Shown: positions 27,201 to 35,026 of the stretch, piece after piece | How the letters are laid out: each line of letters starts with the position of its first letter | Position numbering within the stretch: the first letter of the stretch is position 1 | Notes under the pieces: generated by a model | Databases searched by the model: none | What the model saw: only the letters and a program-made list of their open reading frames with translations | Told to the model about the DNA's origin: nothing | Assembly (NCBI RefSeq): GCF_900174485.1 | Contig: NZ_LT837803.1 | Coordinates: 372,001 to 436,000 of the forward strand | Direction of reading: 5' to 3' | Source: Sterolibacterium denitrificans | GTDB taxonomy: Bacteria > Pseudomonadota > Gammaproteobacteria > Burkholderiales > Rhodocyclaceae | Length of the DNA: 64,000 nucleotides | Made by a program: the position numbers and the translations under genes

Positions 27201-30200
27201 ATCCGGCCTTTGCCGACTACCGCACCTGGCTCAGCTCGGACTACCTGCTCGCCGCCCTCGCCCTCGACCCGGCCACCACGCAAAAGCGCCTGGGCGATGG
27301 CTACTACGAACAGAAACTCATCCGCGAACAGGTCGCCCAGCTCACCGGCCGGCGCTTCCTGGCGGGCCATGCCGACGATGAGGCGCAATACGCCGCCCTG
27401 ATGGACAACGGCCTGACCTTCGCCCAAGCCTACGATCTGATCCCAGGCGTAGCCCTCTCCGCCGCCCAGATGGCCGCGCTCACCAGCGACATCGTCTGGC
27501 TGGTGGCCCAGGACGTCACCCTGGCCGATGGCAGCACCACCCAGGCGCTGGTGCCCCAGGTGTACGTCCGCCTCCAGGAAGGCGACCTGCAAGCGGGCGG
27601 CGCCTTGATCGCCGGGCAGGACGTCCGGCTCGATCTAAGCGGCGATCTGTTCAACGGCGGCACGATTGCCGGACGCCAGCTCGTCGCCATCGACGCGGAG
27701 AATCTCCATAACCTGCAGGGCCGCATCCTGGGCAATACGGTTCAGGTGGCCGCCCGCGCCGACCTCGACAATATCGGCGGCCTGATCGCCGCCAATGAAG
27801 CGCTGCTCGCCAGCGCCGGGCGGGATTTGACTGTCGAATCGACCACCCGCAGCCAGCACAACGCCCAGGGCAGCCAGACCAACGTCGAACGCATCGCCGG
27901 GCTGTACGTCACGGCTGCCGAGGGTGTGCTGCTGGCCAGCGCCAGGCGCGACATGAACCTGATCGCGGCCGCGATCCAGAACCAGGGCGCGGGACGGACA
28001 CAGCTCATCGCGCAGCGCAATCTCACACTCGGCACGGTGACGCAAGGCCAGAGTCAGAGCATCGTCTGGGATGCCGGCAACCGGCGCGACGAGTCCAGGG
28101 CTGCGGAGGTCGGCACGCGGATCGCCACCCAGGGCGACTTGAGGCTTGCGGCCGGGCAAGACCTCGCTGCCCGGGCCGCCGAGGTGGGCAGCCAGGCCGG
28201 GGCGCTGGCCGTGGCCGCCGGGCAGGATCTGACGATCGCGGCGGGTATGGCGAATGTCCAGGTCGACGAAGCCCACCAGCACACGGGCCGCAGCAGCGCC
28301 TTCTCCAGCAAGACCCTCACGACCCGCGACACGCTCGATCAGACCACGGCAATCTTGTCTGCCGTCTCCGGCGAGACGCTCAGTCTGACCGCAGGCAACG
28401 ATGTGGCCGTGCGCGGCAGCAACCTGGTTTCGGATGCCGGCACCACGCTCGCGGCCGGGCGCGACCTGACCATCGAGGCTGCCACCGAAACCACGGCGGA
28501 AAGCCACTTCAGGGACGAGAAGAAGTCCGGCCTCTTCAGTACCGGCGGCCTGGGCATCACCATCGGCACACAGCAGCAGAGCATCGACCAGCAGGGCCTC
28601 GGCCAAACGGCGGCGGCCTCGACCGTGGGCAGCGTGCAAGGCGATGTGACCCTACTCGCCGGAGCGCATTACCGGCAGACGGGCTCGGACGTGCTGGCTC
28701 CGCAAGGCGACGTGAGCATCGCGGCACAGGCGGTGGAGATCGAGGCAGCCCGCGAGACGAGCCAGAGCCGGGTCGAACAACAGTTCAAGCAGTCCGGCCT
28801 GACCGTCAGCCTCGGCAGTCCGGTGATCTCGGCAGTGCAGACCGTGCAGCAGGTGACCCAGGCCGCCGGTGACACCCGCGATGGTCGCATGCAGGCCCTG
28901 GCCGCCGCCAGCGCCGGACTGGCCGGGTATCAGGGCTATCAGGCCGTGGTGGCCGGTCAGGCGGTGGAAGGCGGCAATCTGGCGGATCAGGCCGGCGGCG
29001 TATCGCTTGCCGTCAGCCTGGGTTCATCGAAGAGCCAGAGCACGAGCACCCAGACCAGCGATACGGCGGCAGGCAGCACCGTGGCAGCGGGTGGCGACGT
29101 GACGATCCTCGCCATGGGCAACGGCGAGAAGAGCGACATCACCGTGCAGGGCAGCAGCGTCTCCGCCGGGCGCAACGTCCATCTGCTCGCCGAGGATGAG
29201 ATCAAACTGCTGGCCGCGGCCAACACCGGCCACAGCCAATCGAACAGCACGAGCAGCAGCGCGAGCGTGGGCGTAAGCCTCAACCTGGGCGCCCAGACCG
29301 GCCTGAGCGTGGGCGTTGCGGCCAGCAAGGGCACGGGCCGGGCCGATGGGCAGGACACGGCATGGACGAACGCACGCCTCAGTGCCGGCGAAACGGCGAG
29401 CCTGGCTTCCGGCGGGGACACCACACTCAAGGGCGCGGTCATCGAAGCCCCGCAGGTCATTGCCGACGTCGGCGGCAATCTGACCATCGAAAGCCTCCAG
29501 GACACCAGCACCTACGACAGCCAGCAGCACAGCAGCGGATTCAGCATCAGCGTGCCTATTGGCCCAGGCATGGCCAGCGGCTCGATTTCATCCGATAACA
29601 GCAAGGCGAAAAATAACTACGCCAGCGTTGCCGAGCAATCGGGCATTTTGGCTGGCGACGGTGGCTTCGACATCACGGTCAAGAGCAACACCGACCTCAA
29701 AGGTGCCGCGATTGCCAGTTCGGACAAGGCCATCGAAGAGCAAAAGAATCGTCTGACCACCGCCACGCTAACCACCAGTGACATCGAGAACCGGGCGGAA
29801 GCCAGCGCCAGCAGCAGCGGCTTTGGCATCGGCACCGACATGTTGACCCAAGGCAAGTATGGAATCACCAAGGGCATTCTCAGCAACGCACTGAATAACG
29901 CCAAGGATTCGGAAAGTAACAGTGGGCAAACCCGTACCGCCGTCAGCGACGCAGCGATCATCCTTACCAATGAGGATGAACAGCTTCAACGCACCGTCAA
30001 AAATGCCTGGCAAACTGTTGCCAGCCTCAATCGTGACGTTGCCACGGCTCACACGGCGGCCGAACGGATCGATACAGAAAAGCTGGAAAAAACTGTCGAG
30101 GCGGAACGGTCCATCAAGCAGGAAACGATCAAGGCCGTCACCACACTCTCCGATGAGGCTTACCGCTCCCGCTTCCAGCAGAAACCAACTCTGCTCAAGG

Positions 30201-31024
30201 TTGAATGCCATACTGAAAGCAAAGCCTGCATAAACGACCCAAGCTTGCTGGTTCTCAGCGTGGCAACTGAGGAAGATGTCGCCAATGCGCCGGCCGGGAC
30301 GATCATCGCGATCAACGGTATCCTCAACGATGAAAAGCGAGGTGCCGAGTTGGCGTATCAGAATACGCTGCCGGACGAAATTACCAAGGAAAAACCAACC
30401 ACTGTGTACCTGATGCACATTGCGCCAGCGAATAATACGCTTTCGGAACTGATGGGTGTCGCCTATGAAAAAATTACCGCCTCGGCCGATTATGGTCTGA
30501 CCAACTTTCTGGGGTATACGAACGGGCAGGAACTGTATGCCAACCTACTGCGTAGTCGGGGAGATCTGGAAACCACATCACTCGGGCATAGCCGGGGAAC
30601 GTTGATTCAGGAAGCCAGTTTCACGATTGTTACGAACCGTCTCGACGAAAATGGCAATTCTTACACCAATCCAAACTTGACGATACGTGGCGTGGCAGGG
30701 GCGGCAAATGCCGAAGCATATTCACAGAAAGCCATCCAGGTTGTCGAGGAAAAAAACAAAGACCAAGTTATGTACAACTATTTCAATAACGACCCGGTTT
30801 CTGTTACCACTGGCGGCAACGTCGGGTTTACCACTTTGCTCAATTTGTGGGAGGTCTACAAGACGAACAATAGCATGCACAGTTGTATGGGTACTGGAGC
30901 AGCGGGTTGCAAGCAAGTAGAAATGCCCGTTCCCGGCGGGCCACAAGGTACACCAGAAGGTAATGCGAAACTGATCGAATACGTCGGAGGAGTACGCAAA
31001 CCCCAGCCTTCTGTAAAACAATAA
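24206..31024 (+). CDS. CdiA/FhaB-like two-partner-secretion effector with C-terminal GHSRG hydrolase-like toxin domain
   Basis: A 2272-residue TpsA protein. It begins with an extended signal peptide region (CYRIIFNKRRGLLMAV) and signal segment ending AHAQ. The TPS domain holds NPAGVSCDGCGFINAHRATL, and long filamentous-hemagglutinin repeats run to about residue 1900. From about residue 1980 the sequence becomes non-repetitive. The last 300 residues hold TIIAINGILNDEKRGAELAY, VYLMHIAPANNTLSELMG and the nucleophile elbow GHSRG (Ser2129), a serine-hydrolase pattern seen at the tips of other hemagglutinin-like proteins. No VENN motif is visible. GC content drops in the tail relative to the body, as in exchangeable toxin tips. 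It is exported by the 21794 pore and is probably acylated by the 23657 enzyme. The 31036 lipoprotein is the likely antidote. A toxin role is inferred. Confidence 0.87.
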   Translation: MNAHCYRIIFNKRRGLLMAVAETAPSRGKARSVTTTVATSGKHPRRLSARLKPLARLVWRALGWASCLGGLLVSAAHAQIVADPGAPGNQRPTVLNAFNGVSLVNIQTPSAAGVSRNAYQQFDVQTQGAILNNSHANVQTQLGGWVQGNPWLATGSARVILNEVHSSDPSLLQGYLEVAGPRAQVVIANPAGVSCDGCGFINAHRATLTTGEPILDGGRLAGYRVQEGTVSITGLGLDAGSADYTEILARAVQIHAGLWAHQLAIVAGANQIDVDPASGDAQVTGSSSIAGIGPAPTFAIDTALLGGMYAGKISLIASEAGVGVRHAGKMYASVGDVVITANGRLENAGHIASGGDTRIRIDAQDDVQNTGIIYAQGNLSLDTRGDIDNTSGGAIIGNAAASIEAGALDNRGGQIQAAGPLDITLSGVLDNTRSLVRSGQALRISATGIINTHTQSEDESDDQGLEGETIVLNAARIDNAGGAIRANRDATLTSDGLIDNAAGLISAGNDLTLRDPFAETAPAHPTLAIANTGGTLIAGRQLRIDGAGLSGDGNVLSQGDLNLTLRHGLANTGQIIANGNASVETAAALSNQGLLAAAGSLTARAATLDNQAGGTISAARIDLQAGDGHTLTNRGLINGGETLLRSQTLDNLGTGRIYGDHVAIGASTLNNRAEDDIAPVIAARERLDIGALAIDNSGHALLFSGGDIAIGGSLDDGHRATSQAEILNNASARIEAMGALEIAARTLDNTNQDFSTAIETLAAQSITEYQGAGSPNRYAPDAPDVYIYNDESDHLHTPEGNHESWSAYRYTRTTTETRVQTSDPASITAGGDLRITADTVNNDKSHIIAGGTLSGTIGTLNNTEVAGERVITDAGTVTSYWRNHEKGRDNTGSSMAGYLPAPTIQAISLTPTVYLQNTAPASSGTTLAALTTTRLGQAPAAVSSAAGTTPIVQILLPGSSDASDPADVVRSGGIDTRVPDSRLFGLTPDPAAPYLIETDPAFADYRTWLSSDYLLAALALDPATTQKRLGDGYYEQKLIREQVAQLTGRRFLAGHADDEAQYAALMDNGLTFAQAYDLIPGVALSAAQMAALTSDIVWLVAQDVTLADGSTTQALVPQVYVRLQEGDLQAGGALIAGQDVRLDLSGDLFNGGTIAGRQLVAIDAENLHNLQGRILGNTVQVAARADLDNIGGLIAANEALLASAGRDLTVESTTRSQHNAQGSQTNVERIAGLYVTAAEGVLLASARRDMNLIAAAIQNQGAGRTQLIAQRNLTLGTVTQGQSQSIVWDAGNRRDESRAAEVGTRIATQGDLRLAAGQDLAARAAEVGSQAGALAVAAGQDLTIAAGMANVQVDEAHQHTGRSSAFSSKTLTTRDTLDQTTAILSAVSGETLSLTAGNDVAVRGSNLVSDAGTTLAAGRDLTIEAATETTAESHFRDEKKSGLFSTGGLGITIGTQQQSIDQQGLGQTAAASTVGSVQGDVTLLAGAHYRQTGSDVLAPQGDVSIAAQAVEIEAARETSQSRVEQQFKQSGLTVSLGSPVISAVQTVQQVTQAAGDTRDGRMQALAAASAGLAGYQGYQAVVAGQAVEGGNLADQAGGVSLAVSLGSSKSQSTSTQTSDTAAGSTVAAGGDVTILAMGNGEKSDITVQGSSVSAGRNVHLLAEDEIKLLAAANTGHSQSNSTSSSASVGVSLNLGAQTGLSVGVAASKGTGRADGQDTAWTNARLSAGETASLASGGDTTLKGAVIEAPQVIADVGGNLTIESLQDTSTYDSQQHSSGFSISVPIGPGMASGSISSDNSKAKNNYASVAEQSGILAGDGGFDITVKSNTDLKGAAIASSDKAIEEQKNRLTTATLTTSDIENRAEASASSSGFGIGTDMLTQGKYGITKGILSNALNNAKDSESNSGQTRTAVSDAAIILTNEDEQLQRTVKNAWQTVASLNRDVATAHTAAERIDTEKLEKTVEAERSIKQETIKAVTTLSDEAYRSRFQQKPTLLKVECHTESKACINDPSLLVLSVATEEDVANAPAGTIIAINGILNDEKRGAELAYQNTLPDEITKEKPTTVYLMHIAPANNTLSELMGVAYEKITASADYGLTNFLGYTNGQELYANLLRSRGDLETTSLGHSRGTLIQEASFTIVTNRLDENGNSYTNPNLTIRGVAGAANAEAYSQKAIQVVEEKNKDQVMYNYFNNDPVSVTTGGNVGFTTLLNLWEVYKTNNSMHSCMGTGAAGCKQVEMPVPGGPQGTPEGNAKLIEYVGGVRKPQPSVKQ

Positions 31025-31035
31025 AGGAGCTTGCC

Positions 31036-31911
31036 ATGAAACCTTTTTTGATGGCAGTTCTAGTAGCCATGGGCAGTATTGCGGGTTGTAGCGCTGAAAA
31101 TTTCATCCGCAAAAATGATGACCAATATGCAAAACCAAGCGTAACGGATTCGCCACTCACTGATGTTTACAAAACATATCAATACAAACTGCTGGATAAA
31201 TATCGGGTAACGCACCAATGGTTGTTTTCTGGGTGCGGTTACAGTGCCTACGAACGTCCCAGTCAGGAACTGGACAAGCATACGTTTTTCTATGATGTTC
31301 TTGATATCTACGAAGAGGTAAATATTACGAAGCAACGTGGAAGCACAAAGCATTTCAACAACTTCATCCGCAGCGTCAAACATCAACAGCCCATTTACAC
31401 ACCGACGACCAAGGAAGAAGCGGAAGCCAGTGTCACGGCTGCGTTGGAACGGGCCAGACGCGGCAGTAGGACAGACATCTACGAAAGCCCTCCACCCGAC
31501 ACAAGAAAGCCCATCCGATATGAAGAAATGGAAATCGGGTTTCGCCCTCTCTGCTTTGAATCTTGGTGGACGACAAGTCATTCGTTAAGCCTGCGCTTGC
31601 ACAAGCTGACGCTAGCAGAATTCGAGGCAATGTTCACCAAGCTCTATCCCGAGAGTCGGTGGTCAACCAAAACTCTCGATGGCAGACTCTGGCGCGTACA
31701 GGAAACGGATCGACAGCATCTACGTCCGCGACGTGGCGTTGGTGGTCCCTACCAGACTTGGGTAACGGCTATTGGCGACAGCGGCTACGTCATCGGGCTG
31801 GAAATGACGGCCAGTCAGGATTCGCTGACGTATCCGCAATTCTTCGATGCACTTGAGGCGGTTTATCACCATTTGATCAGCTCAGTACGTATCGAACCGT
31901 TAATTCCATAA
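31036..31911 (+). CDS. Lipoprotein, probable immunity protein for the GHSRG toxin domain
   Basis: A 291-residue protein starting 11 bases after the effector stop, with AAGGAG upstream. The N-terminus MKPFLMAVLVAMGSIAGC is a lipoprotein signal with lipobox IAGC, so the mature protein is anchored in the envelope. I do not recognise the body; it has several aromatic/basic segments (FRPLCFESWWTTSHSLSLRL) and lower GC than the catabolic genes. Position and periplasmic location suggest that it protects against the adjacent effector tip and that the toxin acts in or on the envelope. This is inference from polymorphic-toxin organisation; no known immunity motif is visible. Confidence 0.65.
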   Translation: MKPFLMAVLVAMGSIAGCSAENFIRKNDDQYAKPSVTDSPLTDVYKTYQYKLLDKYRVTHQWLFSGCGYSAYERPSQELDKHTFFYDVLDIYEEVNITKQRGSTKHFNNFIRSVKHQQPIYTPTTKEEAEASVTAALERARRGSRTDIYESPPPDTRKPIRYEEMEIGFRPLCFESWWTTSHSLSLRLHKLTLAEFEAMFTKLYPESRWSTKTLDGRLWRVQETDRQHLRPRRGVGGPYQTWVTAIGDSGYVIGLEMTASQDSLTYPQFFDALEAVYHHLISSVRIEPLIP

Positions 31912-32002
31912 TCCTCTTTGGATATTTTCCAGGTCGACTACAGCAAACTTTCACCAGAGCACCCACCATGACCAACACAGCACTGTCGCGGCGGGCAAGG
32001 AT

Positions 32003-33799
32003 GTGACCGTCGTGGCGACCGGCGCGGAAGAACGCAGCGACATCACCGTGCAAGGCAGCAGCGTCTCCGCCGGGCGAGACGTCAGTCTGATCGCCGAAGA
32101 TGAGATCAAACTGCTGGCCGCCGAGAACACGGCCAACCAGCAAAGCAGTAGCCACAGCAGCAGCGCGAGCATCGGCGTGAGCCTCAACCTGGGTGTCCAG
32201 ACCGGCCTGAGCGTAGGCGTTGCGGCCAGCAAGGGCACGGGCCAGGCCGATGGGCAGGACACGGCATGGACGAACGCACGCCTCAGTGCCGGTGAAACGG
32301 CGAGCCTGGCTTCGGGCGGGGACACCACGCTCAAGGGCGCGATCGTCGAAGCCCCGCAGGTCATTGCCGACGTCGGCGGCAACCTGGCCATCGAAAGCCT
32401 CCAGGACACCGGCACCTACGACAGCCAGCAGCACAGCAACGGATTCAGCATCAGCGTACCGATCCTCGGCGGCGTACCCGACCTGAAACGGATCGGCGGC
32501 AGCATCGGCGGTGGCAAGTCAAACATCGACAGCGACTACGCGAGCGTCAATGAACAGTCCGGCATCCGCGCCGGCGACGAAGGCTTCGACGTGCAAGTCG
32601 GAGGGGGTACCACGCTCACCGGCGGCGCCATCACCAGCACGCAGCCGGCCATCGACGAGGGCAAGAACCATTTCGAGACCGGCGGCAAACTCACCCTCGC
32701 CGACATCACCAACCAAGCCGAATACGAAGGCAAGGGCGCCAGCATCAATCTCGGCGCGGGCATCAGTCTCGACGGCAAACTCACGCCCCAAGGCACCAGC
32801 GCGGGAGTGGGAGAAGACGAAAACAGCGCCGGCAGCATGACGCTGGCCACCATCTCCGACATCGCCGGCAACAAAAACGCCCGAACCGGTGATGCCGAAA
32901 CCGGCATCGCCCCCATTTTCGATGCGGAGAAGGTGCAGAGGGAAATCGATGCGCAGGTGCAAATCACGCAAACCCTCACCCATCAGGCGCACCAAGTGGT
33001 GGATGCCTACGTGCAGACCGAACGCAAATCCCTGCAAGAGCAACTCAAGACCGTCGAGACAGCAGCCGACAAGGCAGTAATTCAGCAGCAACTCGACGAT
33101 CTGCTCCTGCAGGAGCGGGTGATGAACGTGCTGATCGGCGCCGTGACCGGCATGGGCGGCACGGCGCTGACCAGGGGAACCCTCTCGGCGGCAGCGGATG
33201 AGATGCGCAGGATTACCATCGAGAACTCGGAACGCTTCGCGGGCGTGACCGATGGAACAACGAAACTCGACAACATATCGGGAGAAAGCGAGGGGGTGCG
33301 AGGAGATGGAGTCAAGACCGGTGGCACGCGGGCCGATCTGGATATCCTGTGCGGGACGGATAACAAGCGATGCGCAACGAATAGTGATGGAAGTTTGAAT
33401 CTTAATGAGAAGGGACAGGTTGTGTTCTTGCCGTCGGAAGCCGATGGTAAAACCTTGGCAGAGTTTCTCGAAACTGACGAAGGGAAGAAGGCAGCCGGCC
33501 TGACCGGCGGTATTCAGGGCTGGAAGGGGACATTCTTCGGTATCCCCTACGCTGCCGGCAGTTGGATGGACAAGCTCGTGGAATCCTTCGGCGGGTCGCA
33601 TGACTTCCTCGGCGGACAAGTCACAGGGTTGTATGACGAACAGGGGAACATCAAGCGGGATATGAGTGATATCGAAAGAGCCGCCTACAACACTTGGAGT
33701 GTGGCCGCAATTGTGCCTTCGGCTCCTTTTGCGATGGCCGAGTTGTTACCGCCACAGGTATGGCAGGCGATTTCCATTTTCCTGAAGGATGCAAAATGA
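32003..33799 (+). CDS. Displaced 3' TpsA fragment with alternative C-terminal toxin domain (orphan module)
   Basis: A 598-codon frame without signal peptide or TPS domain. Homology to the effector begins before the GTG, at about 31981, and 32176-32460 is nearly identical in DNA to 29276-29560. The repeat part continues to about codon 300, then changes to a different tip. That tip is a helical linker (EKVQREIDAQVQITQTLTHQ) and a terminal domain TGGIQGWKGTFFGIPYAAGS, WMDKLVESFGGSHDFLGG, GLYDEQGNIKRD, LPPQVWQAISIFLK. Without export signals it cannot be secreted as it stands. It fits an orphan cassette that could recombine into the main effector through the shared repeat. Its stop overlaps the following lipoprotein gene by ATGA. 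The start is uncertain; it may be unexpressed. Confidence 0.75.
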   Translation: MTVVATGAEERSDITVQGSSVSAGRDVSLIAEDEIKLLAAENTANQQSSSHSSSASIGVSLNLGVQTGLSVGVAASKGTGQADGQDTAWTNARLSAGETASLASGGDTTLKGAIVEAPQVIADVGGNLAIESLQDTGTYDSQQHSNGFSISVPILGGVPDLKRIGGSIGGGKSNIDSDYASVNEQSGIRAGDEGFDVQVGGGTTLTGGAITSTQPAIDEGKNHFETGGKLTLADITNQAEYEGKGASINLGAGISLDGKLTPQGTSAGVGEDENSAGSMTLATISDIAGNKNARTGDAETGIAPIFDAEKVQREIDAQVQITQTLTHQAHQVVDAYVQTERKSLQEQLKTVETAADKAVIQQQLDDLLLQERVMNVLIGAVTGMGGTALTRGTLSAAADEMRRITIENSERFAGVTDGTTKLDNISGESEGVRGDGVKTGGTRADLDILCGTDNKRCATNSDGSLNLNEKGQVVFLPSEADGKTLAEFLETDEGKKAAGLTGGIQGWKGTFFGIPYAAGSWMDKLVESFGGSHDFLGGQVTGLYDEQGNIKRDMSDIERAAYNTWSVAAIVPSAPFAMAELLPPQVWQAISIFLKDAK

Positions 33800-34107
33800 A
33801 GCGACAAGTATTGTTCTGGATGTCGATCATGCCCTGCCTTCTGTTGTCTGGTTGCGAGCCGGGGATAGTGCGCATCAGTGAATATCAGAAATCCATCAAA
33901 CCCTACATCGCCTACTGGACGAAAGAAGGAATGACGGAGGAGGAGCGCCTGAAGGACTGGATGGAGTGCGGTGGTATGGCAAATGGAAGCTACTCAAGTG
34001 ATGCTCCGCCGGGGGCAACGACAGAGATCATCTTGAAAGCGGCCGCAATTAAGAGAGAGACCATCGGCGAATGCATGAAAGCCAAAGGATACCGTTACGT
34101 AAAGTGA
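33796..34107 (+). CDS. Small lipoprotein, probable immunity protein of orphan module 1
   Basis: A 103-residue protein whose ATG overlaps the stop of the toxin fragment (ATGA). The lipobox is LLSGC in MKRQVLFWMSIMPCLLLSGC. The mature part contains EYQKSIKPYIAYWTKEGMTE and a paired-Cys segment (WMECGG, GECMKAKGYRY). It is clearly paralogous to the 34487 lipoprotein, sharing the YQKSIKPYI and YWTKEGMTE blocks. Overlap with a toxin-like tip and an envelope location suggest an antidote role. I know no biochemical function for the family. Confidence 0.7.
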   Translation: MKRQVLFWMSIMPCLLLSGCEPGIVRISEYQKSIKPYIAYWTKEGMTEEERLKDWMECGGMANGSYSSDAPPGATTEIILKAAAIKRETIGECMKAKGYRYVK

Positions 34108-34126
34108 CGGAGAAGAGGGCGAGAGA

Positions 34127-34490
34127 ATGGCCGGCGATCTGTTCAACGGCGGCACGATTGCCGGACGCCAGCTCGTCGCCATCGACGCGGAGAACCTCCA
34201 TAACCTGCAGGGCCGCATCCTGGGCAATACGGTTCAGGTGGCCGACCGGCAGTTGGATGGACAAGCTCGTGGAATCCTTCGGAGGGTCGCATGACTTCCT
34301 CGGCGGACAAGTCACAGGGTTGTATGACGAACAGGGGAACATCAAGCGGGAGATATCTGGAGCAGAAAGAAAGACTTACGACGCCTGGAGCACGGTAGCT
34401 CTCGTGCCTGCTGCACCCTTCGCAATGGCAGAACTCCTGCCGCCGGAAGTCTGGCAGGCCATCTCGATTTTTTTAAAGGTCGCGAAATGA
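34127..34490 (+). pseudogene. Chimeric remnant of effector repeat and toxin tip (out-of-frame joint)
   Basis: Two copied pieces are joined. Bases 34133-34244 match 27641-27752 of the main effector with one mismatch in 112. Bases 34246-34351 match 33555-33660 of orphan module 1 with one mismatch in 106. The first piece reads in frame from the ATG at 34127 (MAGDLFNGGTIAGRQLVA) but stops after 55 codons. The toxin piece (GSWMDKLVESFGG) continues in another frame to the stop at 34490. After 34351 the tip is diverged yet homologous (LPPEVWQAISIFLK). No intact product is possible, so this is a broken toxin cassette. Its 3' end still overlaps a lipoprotein gene. Confidence 0.85.
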
Positions 34491-34858
34491 AACCAAATCC
34501 CGTTATTGCAGCGATGTTGTTTCTGGCGCTCACACAAGCTGGATGTGGAACGCAGATTGGACTCACTGGTAGCGCCTATGAGGAGTATCAGAAATCCATC
34601 AAACCCTACATCACCTACTGGACGAAAGAAGGAATGACGGAGGATGGACGCCTGCGCGATTGGGTGGCATGCGGTGGACAAGAGAACGGCAATTTCTCGC
34701 TGGACCGGAAAAAGCGGCTTCAAGGAGAAAGCAGCGATACATTCCGTACTCGGCTGGAACACGACTTCGAGCGCTGCATGCTGCGCAGTGGATACCGCTA
34801 TACCGGTGACTGCTCCAGTGAACGCATGAAGTCTCAACCTCTCTGCGGCGCGCCATGA
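34487..34858 (+). CDS. Small lipoprotein, probable immunity protein of orphan module 2
   Basis: A 123-residue paralogue of the 33796 lipoprotein, overlapping the broken toxin cassette by ATGA. The signal ends in the lipobox TQAGC. The shared core is EEYQKSIKPYITYWTKEGMT followed by a Trp/Cys segment (DWVACGGQENGNF). Cys residues recur near the C-terminus (ERCMLRSGYRYTGDC). The gene is intact although its toxin is not, the usual pattern when immunity is retained. The ATG of a further toxin scrap overlaps its own stop (34855). Confidence 0.7.
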   Translation: MKPNPVIAAMLFLALTQAGCGTQIGLTGSAYEEYQKSIKPYITYWTKEGMTEDGRLRDWVACGGQENGNFSLDRKKRLQGESSDTFRTRLEHDFERCMLRSGYRYTGDCSSERMKSQPLCGAP

Positions 34859-34960
34859 AAACGACCGGACTGACAAACGGCATCCAAGGCTGGAAAGAAA
34901 CACCCTTCGGTATTCCCTGTGTGGGCTGGCAGTTGGGTATCAACTTCTGGCAGGACAGGT
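34855..34960 (+). pseudogene. Third toxin-tip remnant
   Basis: An ATG overlapping the previous stop opens a frame whose first 30 codons (GLTNGIQGWKETPFGIP, then GWQLGINFW) match the beginning of the toxin tip in module 1 (GLTGGIQGWKGTFFGIP). Homology ends near 34950 and the frame runs on into a terminator. Only the first fifth of the domain is left, so it is a decayed copy closing the array. Confidence 0.7.
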
Positions 34961-34970
34961 CATCACAAAC

Positions 34971-34997
34971 AAAAAAGCCGGTTACCCCGGCTTTTTT
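34971..34997. terminator. Bidirectional Rho-independent terminator
   Basis: AAAAAAGCCGG-TTACC-CCGGCTTTTTT is a perfect 11-bp inverted repeat including its A/T tails. It ends the toxin/lipoprotein array on the plus strand and the small gene at 35027 on the minus strand. Confidence 0.9.
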
Positions 34998-35026
34998 GTT
35001 GCGCGTGAAGATGAAGACGCGAAGAT

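Noticed and set aside
24206-31024. Classical CDI effector with VENN pretoxin motif
   Set aside because: No VENN or ELYN motif is visible before the variable tip; only a CDI-like organisation is supported.
34071-34490. Single intact 139-codon gene spanning the chimeric toxin remnant
   Set aside because: Its first 58 codons read the copied effector segment in the wrong frame; only the tail is meaningful.
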